From Acidicapsa dinghuensis (GTDB lineage: Bacteria; Acidobacteriota; Terriglobia; Terriglobales; Acidobacteriaceae), in NCBI RefSeq assembly GCF_025685685.1, contig NZ_JAGSYH010000002.1:792768-856767 (forward strand): a stretch of DNA of 64,000 bases, written 5' to 3'. Positions within the stretch are counted from its first letter, which is position 1; every line of letters starts with the position of its first letter. Under the pieces are notes generated by a model. It was not told the origin of the DNA. It made no database searches and saw only the letters and a program-made list of their open reading frames with translations. Below, one piece after another: positions 1-7,810 of the stretch. The position numbers were made by a program, and so were the translations under genes.

Positions 1-2
1 GA

Positions 3-872
3 GCTTCATGGGCGAATCCGCTGGGGCTGCCGATCGGCATTCAGCTTTACGCGGTGAGCAAGCCGCTGCATGACGATCCGGCGGGGACGCTGAAGGAGCT
101 TTACAGCATTGGGTATCGCGAAGTGGAGTCGGCGGGTTCGCAGGCTGGAATGACGACTGAAGCTTTTCGCAAGCTGATTGATGATGCGGGCTTGAAGTGC
201 CCGAGCGCTCATTTGCAGCTCGCCGAGGGCGACCTTGGCAAGCAGTTCGATCAGGCACATGCGTTGGGCGCGCACTATGCGGTGAGCTCGGTGTTGCGAT
301 CATTCAGTCCCGAGTTTATGAAAGCGGTGAAGGCTGCCATGGATAGTGGCGGTAAGATTCCGGCTCCGAAGATGGCGCCCATGGGACTGGATGATTTCAA
401 ACGCACTGCCGAGCGCATGAATGTAGTGGGCAAGGCGGCGAAGGCGGCGGGGCTACAGTACACCTATCACAACCACAATTTCGAGTTTGTGAAGATGCCG
501 GATGGCGGCCCCGGATATGACGTTCTGCTGAAAGAGACCGATCCGGAGCTAGTGAAGTTTGAGGTGGACTGCGGCTGGATGGTGGTAGCCGGAGGCAATC
601 CGCCAGAGTATTTTGCGAAATATCCGGGACGGTTCCGCATGCTGCATATCAAGGACTTCAAGCCGGTTGCAGCGCCGACGACAGACCTGATGGGCAAGGG
701 GCGCCCACTGGGGACGGATCTCGGGACTGGGTTTATCGACTATGGGCCGATTTTTGCCGCGGCGAAAAGTGTGGGGATCAAGCATATTTTTGTGGAACAG
801 GAAGCTCCTTTTGCTGTGTCGCAGATGGCGTCGGCGAAGGTGGATTACGCGTATCTGCAGAAGTGGAGTTAG
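3..872 (+). CDS. Sugar phosphate isomerase/epimerase-like TIM barrel protein, 5'-truncated by the window edge
   Basis: The reading frame is open to the left edge. A GTG at 54 is in frame, but the residues before it (LGLPIGIQLYAV) are typical of this family's first beta strand, so the real start lies outside the window. The family is the xylose isomerase-like TIM barrel (AP endonuclease 2 superfamily). Visible metal-site elements are the HNHNFEF strand, EVDCGW, LHIKDF and FVEQE near the C-terminus. Such proteins act as sugar epimerases, isomerases or, as known from recent work, 3-keto-glycoside lyases. The next gene on the same strand is a Gfo/Idh oxidoreductase, a frequent partner. Substrate cannot be told from sequence. 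Family call is secure, function is inferred. Confidence 0.85.
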   Translation, partial: ASWANPLGLPIGIQLYAVSKPLHDDPAGTLKELYSIGYREVESAGSQAGMTTEAFRKLIDDAGLKCPSAHLQLAEGDLGKQFDQAHALGAHYAVSSVLRSFSPEFMKAVKAAMDSGGKIPAPKMAPMGLDDFKRTAERMNVVGKAAKAAGLQYTYHNHNFEFVKMPDGGPGYDVLLKETDPELVKFEVDCGWMVVAGGNPPEYFAKYPGRFRMLHIKDFKPVAAPTTDLMGKGRPLGTDLGTGFIDYGPIFAAAKSVGIKHIFVEQEAPFAVSQMASAKVDYAYLQKWS

Positions 873-900
873 GCAGAGGCGAGTGTGATGCTTCGTCAGG

Positions 901-933
901 GAAAAGCAGATCCCCTTCGGGGATGACAGGCAA
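901..933 (+). repeat. Small intergenic hairpin repeat, copy 1
   Basis: Core AAGCAGATCC...GGATGACA enclosing a perfect stem ATCCCC (910-915) and GGGGAT (919-924) with a 3-base loop. A second copy with the same flanks and a longer loop lies at 5347-5380. It sits between two co-oriented genes. The rest of 873-1050 is A-rich and contains no recognisable gene. Confidence 0.6.
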
Positions 934-1050
934 GAGAGACAAGAACAAAAGCAAAAACAACAAAGCTTAAGACACAAACAATTTGCGTTATTGAATTATT
1001 GGAAGGCAGACACAACAGTAGAAAAAAACAACGGAGGGGTTGCAGAGGAG

Positions 1051-2406
1051 ATGTTTGAAATCAATCGAAGGAAGTTTTTGAAGACTGCCAGTATTGCGGC
1101 AGGCTCTATTGCCGGAACCAAATTGCATGCCTTGGCTTCAGCGCCCATGGAAGGCGCACGCACGATCTCAGCCAACGATCACATTCAACTCGCTCTGATC
1201 GGCGCAGGTGGCCAGGGACAGGGCGATACAAAGACAGCGCTGGAAGTACCCGGCGTAAAACTGGTAGCTGTTTCCGACTGCTATGAAGGGCGTCTGGAAC
1301 ACAGTAAGGAGCTGTGGGGCGAAGACATCTTCACCACAAAACGTTATGAGGAGATTCTGCAGCGGAAGGATGTGGACGCAGTACTGATTGCAACGCCTGA
1401 CCACTGGCATAAGCAGATTGCCGTGGACGCAATGAAGGCGGGCAAGGATGTGTATTGCGAGAAGCCGATGATCCATCTGTACTCGGATGGCCCGGAGTTT
1501 ATCGAAACAGCGAAGTCGACGGGGCAGATCATTCAGATCGGCAGCCAGCGCGTGAGCTCAAAGATATACATCAAGGCGAAGGAACTGCTGGAGTCGGGAG
1601 CGATCGGCCAGTTGAACATGATTACGGCGTACTGGGATCGTAACTCATCGATTGGCGCGTGGAACTACACGGTTCCGCTGGATGCTTCGCCGGAGACCTG
1701 CGACTGGCCGCGCTTTCTGGGTACGGCGCCGAAGATTCCGTGGAATGCGGAACACTTTTTCCAGTGGCGTAAATGGAAGGCTTATGGCTCGGGCGTTGCG
1801 GGCGATCTGTTCGTGCATCTCTTCAGCGGCACGCATTTCATCACCAGCTCGAAGGGACCGACGCGGGCCGTGGCAAGCGGTGCGCTGCGCTACTGGAAAG
1901 ATGGGCGCGATGTACCGGATGTGATGCTGGGTATCTTCGATTATCCCGAAGGCTTCAACCTGAATCTGCGCGTGAACTTTGTGGACGGAGGCGAGGAAAG
2001 TGAAGGCTTCCTGTTTGCCGGTTCGGAAGGCACGATGGAGATCAGTTGGAAGGGTGTGTCGGTGCATCGTTCGCCGCGTGAAAAGGGACCGGGATACACG
2101 GTGAATACGTTCACGGAAGCGATGCAGGCGCGGCTGCTTGCGCAGTATGACAAGAAGTATCCGCCGCAGCATACGGGCCAGAGCTACCAGAACGAAGAGA
2201 TGTATGATGTGCCGCCGGGTTATTCGGATAGCTATGATCACTTCGCGAACTTCTTTGAAGCAGTGCGGACGCGCAAGCCAGTAGTGGAGGATGCGGTTTT
2301 TGGCTTCCGTGCGGCGGGTGCGGCGCTGCTCTCGAATCTCAGCTACGAACGCGATGCAGTCGTGCACTGGGATCCGGTGGCGATGAAGATTGTGGAGAAG
2401 GGGTAA
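1051..2406 (+). CDS. Gfo/Idh/MocA family oxidoreductase, Tat-exported
   Basis: Predicted NAD(P)-dependent sugar oxidoreductase of 451 residues. The N-terminus carries a twin-arginine signal (NRRKFLK, residues 5-11) followed by a hydrophobic Ala-rich stretch, so it is probably periplasmic. The Rossmann motif GAGGQG is at 51-56 and the family EKP motif at 137-139, followed by the C-terminal alpha/beta substrate domain. I chose the ATG at 1051, which follows a purine-rich AGAGGAG; a frame open from 991 gives a longer form that would bury the Tat signal. It follows the TIM-barrel gene on the same strand at 178 bp. Family members oxidise sugar hydroxyls, often at C3; the substrate here is unknown. 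Confidence 0.9.
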   Translation: MFEINRRKFLKTASIAAGSIAGTKLHALASAPMEGARTISANDHIQLALIGAGGQGQGDTKTALEVPGVKLVAVSDCYEGRLEHSKELWGEDIFTTKRYEEILQRKDVDAVLIATPDHWHKQIAVDAMKAGKDVYCEKPMIHLYSDGPEFIETAKSTGQIIQIGSQRVSSKIYIKAKELLESGAIGQLNMITAYWDRNSSIGAWNYTVPLDASPETCDWPRFLGTAPKIPWNAEHFFQWRKWKAYGSGVAGDLFVHLFSGTHFITSSKGPTRAVASGALRYWKDGRDVPDVMLGIFDYPEGFNLNLRVNFVDGGEESEGFLFAGSEGTMEISWKGVSVHRSPREKGPGYTVNTFTEAMQARLLAQYDKKYPPQHTGQSYQNEEMYDVPPGYSDSYDHFANFFEAVRTRKPVVEDAVFGFRAAGAALLSNLSYERDAVVHWDPVAMKIVEKG

Positions 2407-2437
2407 TGCTGCGACCGTCAGATTTCCGCGTTGTCTC

Positions 2438-2540
2438 AGGTCTCAAAAGCGAGACCTAGGGCAATCGGTAATACATCCCTCAGCGGCTGAAGCCGCGTTT
2501 ATTTGTGGCTTTTAGGGCACGAGTAAACTCGTGCCCTTTC
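2438..2540. repeat. Composite intergenic repeat of three hairpins
   Basis: Three perfect short stems lie in a row: AGGTCTC/GAGACCT (2438-2444 and 2451-2457), GCGGCT/AGCCGC (2483-2488 and 2491-2496) and GGGCACGAG/CTCGTGCCC (2515-2523 and 2528-2536). From memory, units of this kind recur between genes of Terriglobia genomes; that should be tested by self-search. No coding potential is seen in this gap. Confidence 0.6.
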
Positions 2541-2564
2541 AAAGCAGAGATTTCAGCGGTCTAA

Positions 2565-2600
2565 CGAGGTGTCCGGAAGCGGACGCCTCGTTTTGTTTTT
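2565..2600 (+). terminator. Rho-independent terminator after the Gfo/Idh gene
   Basis: A 10-bp stem (2565-2574 with 2581-2590, one G-T pair) and a 6-base loop are followed at once by TTTTGTTTTT. It would end the transcript of the sugar genes before the permease gene. The remainder of the 2407-2745 gap holds the repeat above and nothing else I recognise. Confidence 0.8.
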
Positions 2601-2745
2601 GAACATAGAAGATGCCGCTTACGTACCGGAAGTGCAAGGAAAGCAGTGTGCGCCGAATGGCGTTTGGGTTGCAGCTAGTACTTTACTTGATTTCTCGGTT
2701 TGCTTTCCGTTCCCTTTCCGTTGAATCCAAATGAGGAGGCTTGGC

Positions 2746-5250
2746 ATGTACGCAGTTTGGCAGGATTTGCGTTTGGCGTGGAGACAGTTGCGGCGGTCGC
2801 CTGCGTTTACGATCGCGGTGATTCTGACGCTGGCTGCGGGCATTGGCCTGAATGCGGCGATCTTTACGATGGTGGATTGCGTGCTGCTGCGGCCTCTTGG
2901 CTATCACGATGCCGACCGGATTTATGGACTGAACACGCGGTTTCTGGATGAGCATCGCGCGATTCCGCGGCTGGGTGGTGGCGATTATGCGGATTTGTCG
3001 CAACACATGCAGTCGCTGGAATATTCGGCGTATTACCAGGGAGCGTTTGATGACGGCCTTGAAGTCAGAGGACGGACGCTCTATCTGCGTATCGCCAATG
3101 TGAGCCCGGAGTTTGGCCAGGTAATGGGCGTGGAGCCGGTGGCCGGGCGGATCTTTCTCGCGACGACGGGGCAGGTAACGGCTCATGGCAAGGAGAACGT
3201 CAAGGATCCAACGGAGGCGATGGTTTCGAATGCCTTTGCGCGTGAAAACTTTGGCGGCGCAGCACAGGCACTGGGTCAGACGCTGACAAACAACGGCAAG
3301 CTGCGGACGATTGTCGGAGTGCTGCCGGATGGATTTGGTTTTCCGGACAAGGCGCAGGTCTGGCTGGAGGCACCGTCCGTGCCGGAAATTGCCGCGCGGT
3401 CTGCATATAATCAGCGCGCTATCGGGAAAGTTAAACCCGGAGTCAGCGCCGAGCAGTTGAATGCAGAGATGGACACACTGTCGAAGCAACTGGCCAGGGC
3501 CTATCCAGAAGACAAACGAAAAGCGTTGGAAGCAGTGCCGCTGCAAGAGCAGATTGTGGGCAAGATCAAGCCGGTGCTGCGGCTGCTGATGGGCTCGGTG
3601 GGCGTGCTGCTGCTGATTGTGTGCGCCAATATTACTCATTTGCAGCTTGTACGTGGAACGCAATTGAAGCGCGAGATTACGATCCGGACAGCGTTGGGAG
3701 CTTCGCGATGGGTGCTGGCGCGCCGCGCTGCGCTTGAGGTGCTGGTGCTGGCTGTTTCTGGATGCGTGGCCGGCATATTGGTGGCAATGCCGGCACTGAA
3801 GCTGCTGATCAGGATGGCTCCGCCGGAGATTCCGCGACTTGGGGATGTGCATTTGAATCTGGACGTGATTCTGTTTTCATTCCTGATCAGCTTGGTGACG
3901 ATGGCGGCTACGGCGCTGCTGCCACTGTGGCGAAGCTGGCAGGTTGATCCTGCCTCGGCGATAAAACAGGATGCGGCGCGCGGAATGGAAAGCCGCGGAT
4001 CAGGGAAATTGCGGCAGACTCTGGTTGTGGGCGAGGTAGCGTTGACGCTGATGCTGAGCGTGGCGGCGATTCTGCTGGTGCGGCAGTTAATTGCGCAAGC
4101 ACAGCAGGATCTTGGCTTCTCGCCAGAGAAGCTGGTGGTGCTGGACACGCATATGACGAGTCATGTGCTGCCATTGCTGATGGCTCAAATACCGAATTCA
4201 CAGCCCACAAAGGAACAACAGGCGGCGATTGCACAGGCAGTGACGATGGATGTGCAGGCGCTTCATTCGCTATTGGAAAGCATTCGCGCGATACCGGGAG
4301 TGGCTGGCGCCGATGCGATCTATAGTGCACCGATGCGGCCCGCGGGCTCCGATGTGTCCTATGCGGTGCACGGGGTCAGCAAATTCGAGCCGGGCGCGAA
4401 GCTTCCGGATGCCAACATCACGTCGATGACGCCGGGTTATCTGGCGACGATGGGGATTCCATTGCTTAAAGGTCGAAACTTCACCGATGCGGATGGGCAA
4501 GGGTCGGAAAAGGTGCTGTTGATCAGCGAATCGATGGTGCAACAGAGTTTTGCGGGGGTTGATCCGATCGGCAAGCAGATCATGTGTGGCTGGGACTCGA
4601 GCGGAGACTGGATGACGATTGTGGGCGTGGTGGGCGATGTGCGGCAGGATTCGCCGGGCAGTCTGCCCGCGCCGACTATCTATGTGCCGGTGACGCAGCA
4701 TCCTTTTTCTGCGTCGGAGATGCAGGTGGTAGTAAGGACGCATGCCGATACGGGCGCGATGATTCTGACGCTGACACAGTTGCTGAAGCGGCAGTATCCA
4801 CAGGTCGCGGTGAAGACCACCACCATGCGTGAGGATGTGGGTGAGAGCGAGCGGGCGCAGCACTTTCGCACGCTGCTGTTTGGCAGCTTTGCGGGGGTGA
4901 GCATTCTGCTGGCAGTGGTTGGAATGTTTGGCGTAACAGCCTATACCGTGGCGCAGAAGCGGTTTGAGTTTGCTCTGCGATTTGCTTTAGGCGCGCAGCG
5001 CGGGCAGGTGCTGGGGTCGGTGGTGGGCAGTGCACTGATGATTTCTGCCATAGGGGTGGTGTGCGGAGCGGCTTTGAGCGTGGCGCTGATGCGGGTGATG
5101 GGAACGCTGCTGGGCAAGGTGGCAGGGTTCGATCCGGTGGCGTATGGTATTGCTGTAGCGGGGGTGCTGCTGGTGGCGCTGCTGGCCACGCTGCAGCCTG
5201 CGTGGCGGGCGGCTACGGTGGATCCTATGTGCGTGCTGCGGGATGAGTAG
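2746..5250 (+). CDS. Orphan MacB/FtsX-type ABC transporter permease (ADOP family)
   Basis: An 834-residue membrane protein with the duplicated layout of acidobacterial orphan permeases: a short cytoplasmic N-terminus (WQDLRLAWRQLRRSPAFT), a first transmembrane helix, a MacB periplasmic core domain, three FtsX helices near residues 280-420, then a second periplasmic domain and a second FtsX helix set at the C-terminus. The ATG at 2746 is preferred over 2731 because AGGAGG lies 6 bases before it. No ATPase gene or HlyD-like adaptor is adjacent, as is usual for this family, whose substrate is not established. It may borrow an ATPase from elsewhere or act in envelope mechanics. Family call is firm, role unknown. 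Confidence 0.9.
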   Translation: MYAVWQDLRLAWRQLRRSPAFTIAVILTLAAGIGLNAAIFTMVDCVLLRPLGYHDADRIYGLNTRFLDEHRAIPRLGGGDYADLSQHMQSLEYSAYYQGAFDDGLEVRGRTLYLRIANVSPEFGQVMGVEPVAGRIFLATTGQVTAHGKENVKDPTEAMVSNAFARENFGGAAQALGQTLTNNGKLRTIVGVLPDGFGFPDKAQVWLEAPSVPEIAARSAYNQRAIGKVKPGVSAEQLNAEMDTLSKQLARAYPEDKRKALEAVPLQEQIVGKIKPVLRLLMGSVGVLLLIVCANITHLQLVRGTQLKREITIRTALGASRWVLARRAALEVLVLAVSGCVAGILVAMPALKLLIRMAPPEIPRLGDVHLNLDVILFSFLISLVTMAATALLPLWRSWQVDPASAIKQDAARGMESRGSGKLRQTLVVGEVALTLMLSVAAILLVRQLIAQAQQDLGFSPEKLVVLDTHMTSHVLPLLMAQIPNSQPTKEQQAAIAQAVTMDVQALHSLLESIRAIPGVAGADAIYSAPMRPAGSDVSYAVHGVSKFEPGAKLPDANITSMTPGYLATMGIPLLKGRNFTDADGQGSEKVLLISESMVQQSFAGVDPIGKQIMCGWDSSGDWMTIVGVVGDVRQDSPGSLPAPTIYVPVTQHPFSASEMQVVVRTHADTGAMILTLTQLLKRQYPQVAVKTTTMREDVGESERAQHFRTLLFGSFAGVSILLAVVGMFGVTAYTVAQKRFEFALRFALGAQRGQVLGSVVGSALMISAIGVVCGAALSVALMRVMGTLLGKVAGFDPVAYGIAVAGVLLVALLATLQPAWRAATVDPMCVLRDE

Positions 5251-5293
5251 TTAACAGGGCTTGGTGTGGCCGCGGCTTCAGGCGGTGGTGATT

Positions 5294-5334
5294 CCCACCC
5301 TTTCCGCAACGAACGCGTCAAGGATGGGGCACCC
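5294..5334. repeat. Intergenic repeat with imperfect inverted ends
   Basis: CCCACCCTT at the left pairs with AAGGATGGG at the right with one mismatch, followed by GCACCC. It lies between two convergent genes directly beside the next repeat and looks like part of the same dispersed family as 2438-2540. Recognition as a lineage repeat is from memory. Confidence 0.5.
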
Positions 5335-5346
5335 GAATTCCCGAAA

Positions 5347-5380
5347 GAAGCAGATCCTTCGCTACGCTCAGGATGACAAC
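5347..5380. repeat. Small intergenic hairpin repeat, copy 2
   Basis: Shares AAGCAGATCC and GGATGACA with the copy at 901-933, with TTCGCTACGCTCA as the centre. ATCCT (5354-5358) pairs with AGGAT (5370-5374). It lies between the convergent permease and Gfo/Idh genes and could help end both transcripts. Confidence 0.6.
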
Positions 5381-5396
5381 CTTACAGAATTAATGA

Positions 5397-6539
5397 CTAC
5401 TCGGCCAGTGGCTTGAGCATGACGGTGCGGCCGGTTTTGGCGGATTCGCGGGCTGCTGCGAGAATCTGAACCACGATCATGTTCGTTGGCAGCGAGGTCA
5501 GGTCGTGGTCGGGCTGGATCTGACCGTGAAGGACGCCAGCGAGGTAGTCGAGCGAATCCTGCTGGCCGTTTTCTAGGGCGGGAACATTGACCTGCGATTC
5601 GGCCTTTTCGGGGACGTAGCGAGCGCGCATGTGATCACTGGCTTCGGTTACGACGTAGCCCTTGTCGCCGTAGACTTCCATATCTTTGCGGGCGAAGCTC
5701 CATGCCCATGAGGGCTGCAGCACGGCCTCTGCGCCCTTGTAGCGGACGATGATGGTGGCGTCGTCCTCGACTTTGGGGTAAATGTTGGGCTTGTCCTGGA
5801 GAGCGACTGCGGTGACACTGACTGGTGTTTCGTCGTGCATAAGCACCGTCATCAGGTCCGCGCCGTAGCAGCCGAAGTCGAACATGGCGCCTGCGCCGTT
5901 CTTGACCGGGTCGGTGAGCCAGCCAAAAAATGTGGGGCTGACGCCGATCTCCTTTGGCCCCTCGTGGCCGTCGTGGACGACGACGCGACGAATGGTGCCG
6001 AGCTTGCCATCGTTGGCTTCGCGGATGGCTTCGGCATTGCTGGAGTACCAGGTGGTTTCATAGTTGACGAGAACCTGGACGTGGTGTTCAAGAGCGGTTT
6101 TGCGGATGGCGAGGGCGTCTTCGACGGTGGTGGCGAGCGGCTTCTCGACCATGGAGGGAATGCCGCGCTGGGCGGCGGCCTCGATGACTTTGCGGTGGTC
6201 AAGAATGTCGGTGTAGACGAGAACGGCGTCGGGATGGAGCTTGTCCATCATCGTGTTCATATCGGTGTAGAAGAGGGCGTGGTCGAGATGGAAGCGGTGC
6301 TCGTACTGCTCGGCCAGCTTGGTATCGGGCTCTGCGATGCCGACGAGTTGAACACTGCTGTTGGTGGGCAGCGCGTGCAGCAGCCCCAGGGCATGGTCAT
6401 GCACCAGCCCGATGATGGCTACTCGCACGGGAGTGTTGGCGGCTACGGGAGCGCCGGCGGAAGCGAAGAGTGGAGTGAGCGAAAGAGCCAGGGCGGGAGC
6501 GAGAGCTGCGCGAAGAATTCGATGCACGGGAGACCTCAT
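5397..6539 (-). CDS. Gfo/Idh/MocA family oxidoreductase, secreted
   Basis: A 380-residue predicted sugar oxidoreductase. I start it at the ATG at 6539 because the protein then opens with a normal Sec signal (hydrophobic Ala/Leu stretch ending near ASAGA, residues 8-30); the frame runs further upstream without family similarity. The nucleotide fold begins at VRVAIIG (38-44), but the glycine loop reads GLVHDHALG rather than GxGxxG. The EKP motif is present at 132-134 (MVEKPLATT). It is divergent from the DUF1080 gene, with a 331-bp shared upstream region. It may act with that gene and the two sugar genes at the left edge. NAD(P) binding is likely but the loop is atypical. Confidence 0.85.
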   Translation of the reverse strand: MRSPVHRILRAALAPALALSLTPLFASAGAPVAANTPVRVAIIGLVHDHALGLLHALPTNSSVQLVGIAEPDTKLAEQYEHRFHLDHALFYTDMNTMMDKLHPDAVLVYTDILDHRKVIEAAAQRGIPSMVEKPLATTVEDALAIRKTALEHHVQVLVNYETTWYSSNAEAIREANDGKLGTIRRVVVHDGHEGPKEIGVSPTFFGWLTDPVKNGAGAMFDFGCYGADLMTVLMHDETPVSVTAVALQDKPNIYPKVEDDATIIVRYKGAEAVLQPSWAWSFARKDMEVYGDKGYVVTEASDHMRARYVPEKAESQVNVPALENGQQDSLDYLAGVLHGQIQPDHDLTSLPTNMIVVQILAAARESAKTGRTVMLKPLAE

Positions 6540-6870
6540 GTTTGACAGGAAGTGGGTGTAGGCGCGATTTCCGGGCGATGGAACCGATACCAATCCTATT
6601 CCCCGAGGCTCGCTATGGCAACGGACGTGTGTCCTGGAGAAAAGTTGCAGATGAGAGATTGTGGTGGAATTGCGGAGGATGGAAACGGTCCCAATCGGAT
6701 ATACTTCGGCCACGGTACGGCGGCACGGCTCAAGCGTAACGAAATGTTGCGTGTCGATTTCGAAGTAAAGATTGCATTCACGTAAATCGAGGCCGACTCC
6801 ATCTCCGCTGCCGGTTGCTGTCCGCTCCTCAGCTTTACGGATTGCGCCGGATGTATCGAGATAACTTACG
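6540..6870. other. Divergent intergenic region, no gene seen
   Basis: 331 bases between the minus-strand oxidoreductase and the plus-strand DUF1080 gene. Open frames cross it on both strands, but none has family similarity or a ribosome binding site. It should carry both promoters; I cannot pick convincing -35/-10 pairs by eye. Confidence 0.5.
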
Positions 6871-7677
6871 ATGCGATTCAATTCTTCCCGTCCCATTGCC
6901 TTGGCCGCCCTGCTCGCCGTGGCTGCTCCGTTGCTGGTTCAAACAGCGATCGCTCAACAAACAGAAAAGATGAAACCGGAAGACACCGAGATCTGGCAGC
7001 CTGTTCCCAAGGTTGTTACGCCGGGCGCAACGTGCAGCTCCGCACCATCTGACGCCATCGTTCTCTTCGACGGTAAGAATGAAGACGAGTGGGTTTCGGC
7101 GCAGGATCAGACACCGGCGAAGTGGGTTGTTCACGACGGCATTCTGACTGTGAATAAAGATCATGGCGTCGGCAATATTGAAACCAAGCGCAAGTTCAAG
7201 GACTATCAGCTTCATCTTGAGTTTCGTATTCCGGCGGACATTGCGGGAACGGGCCAGGGACGTGGCAACAGTGGCGTCTTTCTTGCCTCGACGGGACCGG
7301 GCGACGATGGTTATGAGCTGCAGGTACTGGATGGATATAACAATCCCACGTATGTGAACGGCATGGTCGGCAGCCTGTATAAGCAGGCGATTCCGCTGGC
7401 GAACCCGGCGCGCAAGCCCGGCGAGTGGGAGACGTATGATGTGGTTTGGACCGCACCTCGTTTTAACGAGGATGGTTCACTGAAGTCACCGGCCTTCGCC
7501 ACGGTCTTTCTGAACGGCGTGCTGGTTGAGAACCACTTTGAGCTGAAAGGGGAGACGCGGTATATCGGTAAGCCGTTCTATAAGGCATTTGACGGCGCTC
7601 CGATCAAGCTGCAGGCGCACGGGGACAAGAGCGAGCCGCTGAGCTTCCGGAATATCTGGGTGCGGGAGATCGAGTAG
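6871..7677 (+). CDS. DUF1080 (3-keto-disaccharide hydrolase-type) secreted protein
   Basis: A 268-residue protein with a Sec signal (residues 1-28, cleavage near AIAQQ) and one DUF1080 domain from about residue 55 to the end. Hallmarks are LFDGKNEDEW, the GNSGVFL strand, GYELQVLD and the terminal RNIWVREIE. The fold is concanavalin-like. Members have been shown or proposed to hydrolyse or hydrate 3-keto glycosides made by Gfo/Idh oxidoreductases. The divergent Gfo/Idh gene and the two sugar genes at the left edge support such a role here; the actual substrate is unknown. Confidence 0.9.
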   Translation: MRFNSSRPIALAALLAVAAPLLVQTAIAQQTEKMKPEDTEIWQPVPKVVTPGATCSSAPSDAIVLFDGKNEDEWVSAQDQTPAKWVVHDGILTVNKDHGVGNIETKRKFKDYQLHLEFRIPADIAGTGQGRGNSGVFLASTGPGDDGYELQVLDGYNNPTYVNGMVGSLYKQAIPLANPARKPGEWETYDVVWTAPRFNEDGSLKSPAFATVFLNGVLVENHFELKGETRYIGKPFYKAFDGAPIKLQAHGDKSEPLSFRNIWVREIE

Positions 7678-7810
7678 CTGTTCAAGTAACCTGCGTCATG
7701 AGAGTTGCGGGCATCTTGACGGCGGAGATGCTCGCGCTAGGATAGCCGCGAGGCTTCGTCCGGGCGCTTGTGGAGTGCAGCTACCTTGGAAACGCTATAG
7801 GATAGCGACC

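Noticed and set aside
2683..3852. Long minus-strand open frame of 389 codons opposite the permease gene
   Set aside because: It is rich in His, Arg and Gln, has no family features, and mirrors the GC-rich codon pattern of the permease gene on the other strand.
5835..6545. Plus-strand Asp/Val/Gly-rich open frame opposite the second Gfo/Idh gene
   Set aside because: Composition is that of a reverse-frame shadow; the minus-strand protein has a signal peptide and EKP motif.
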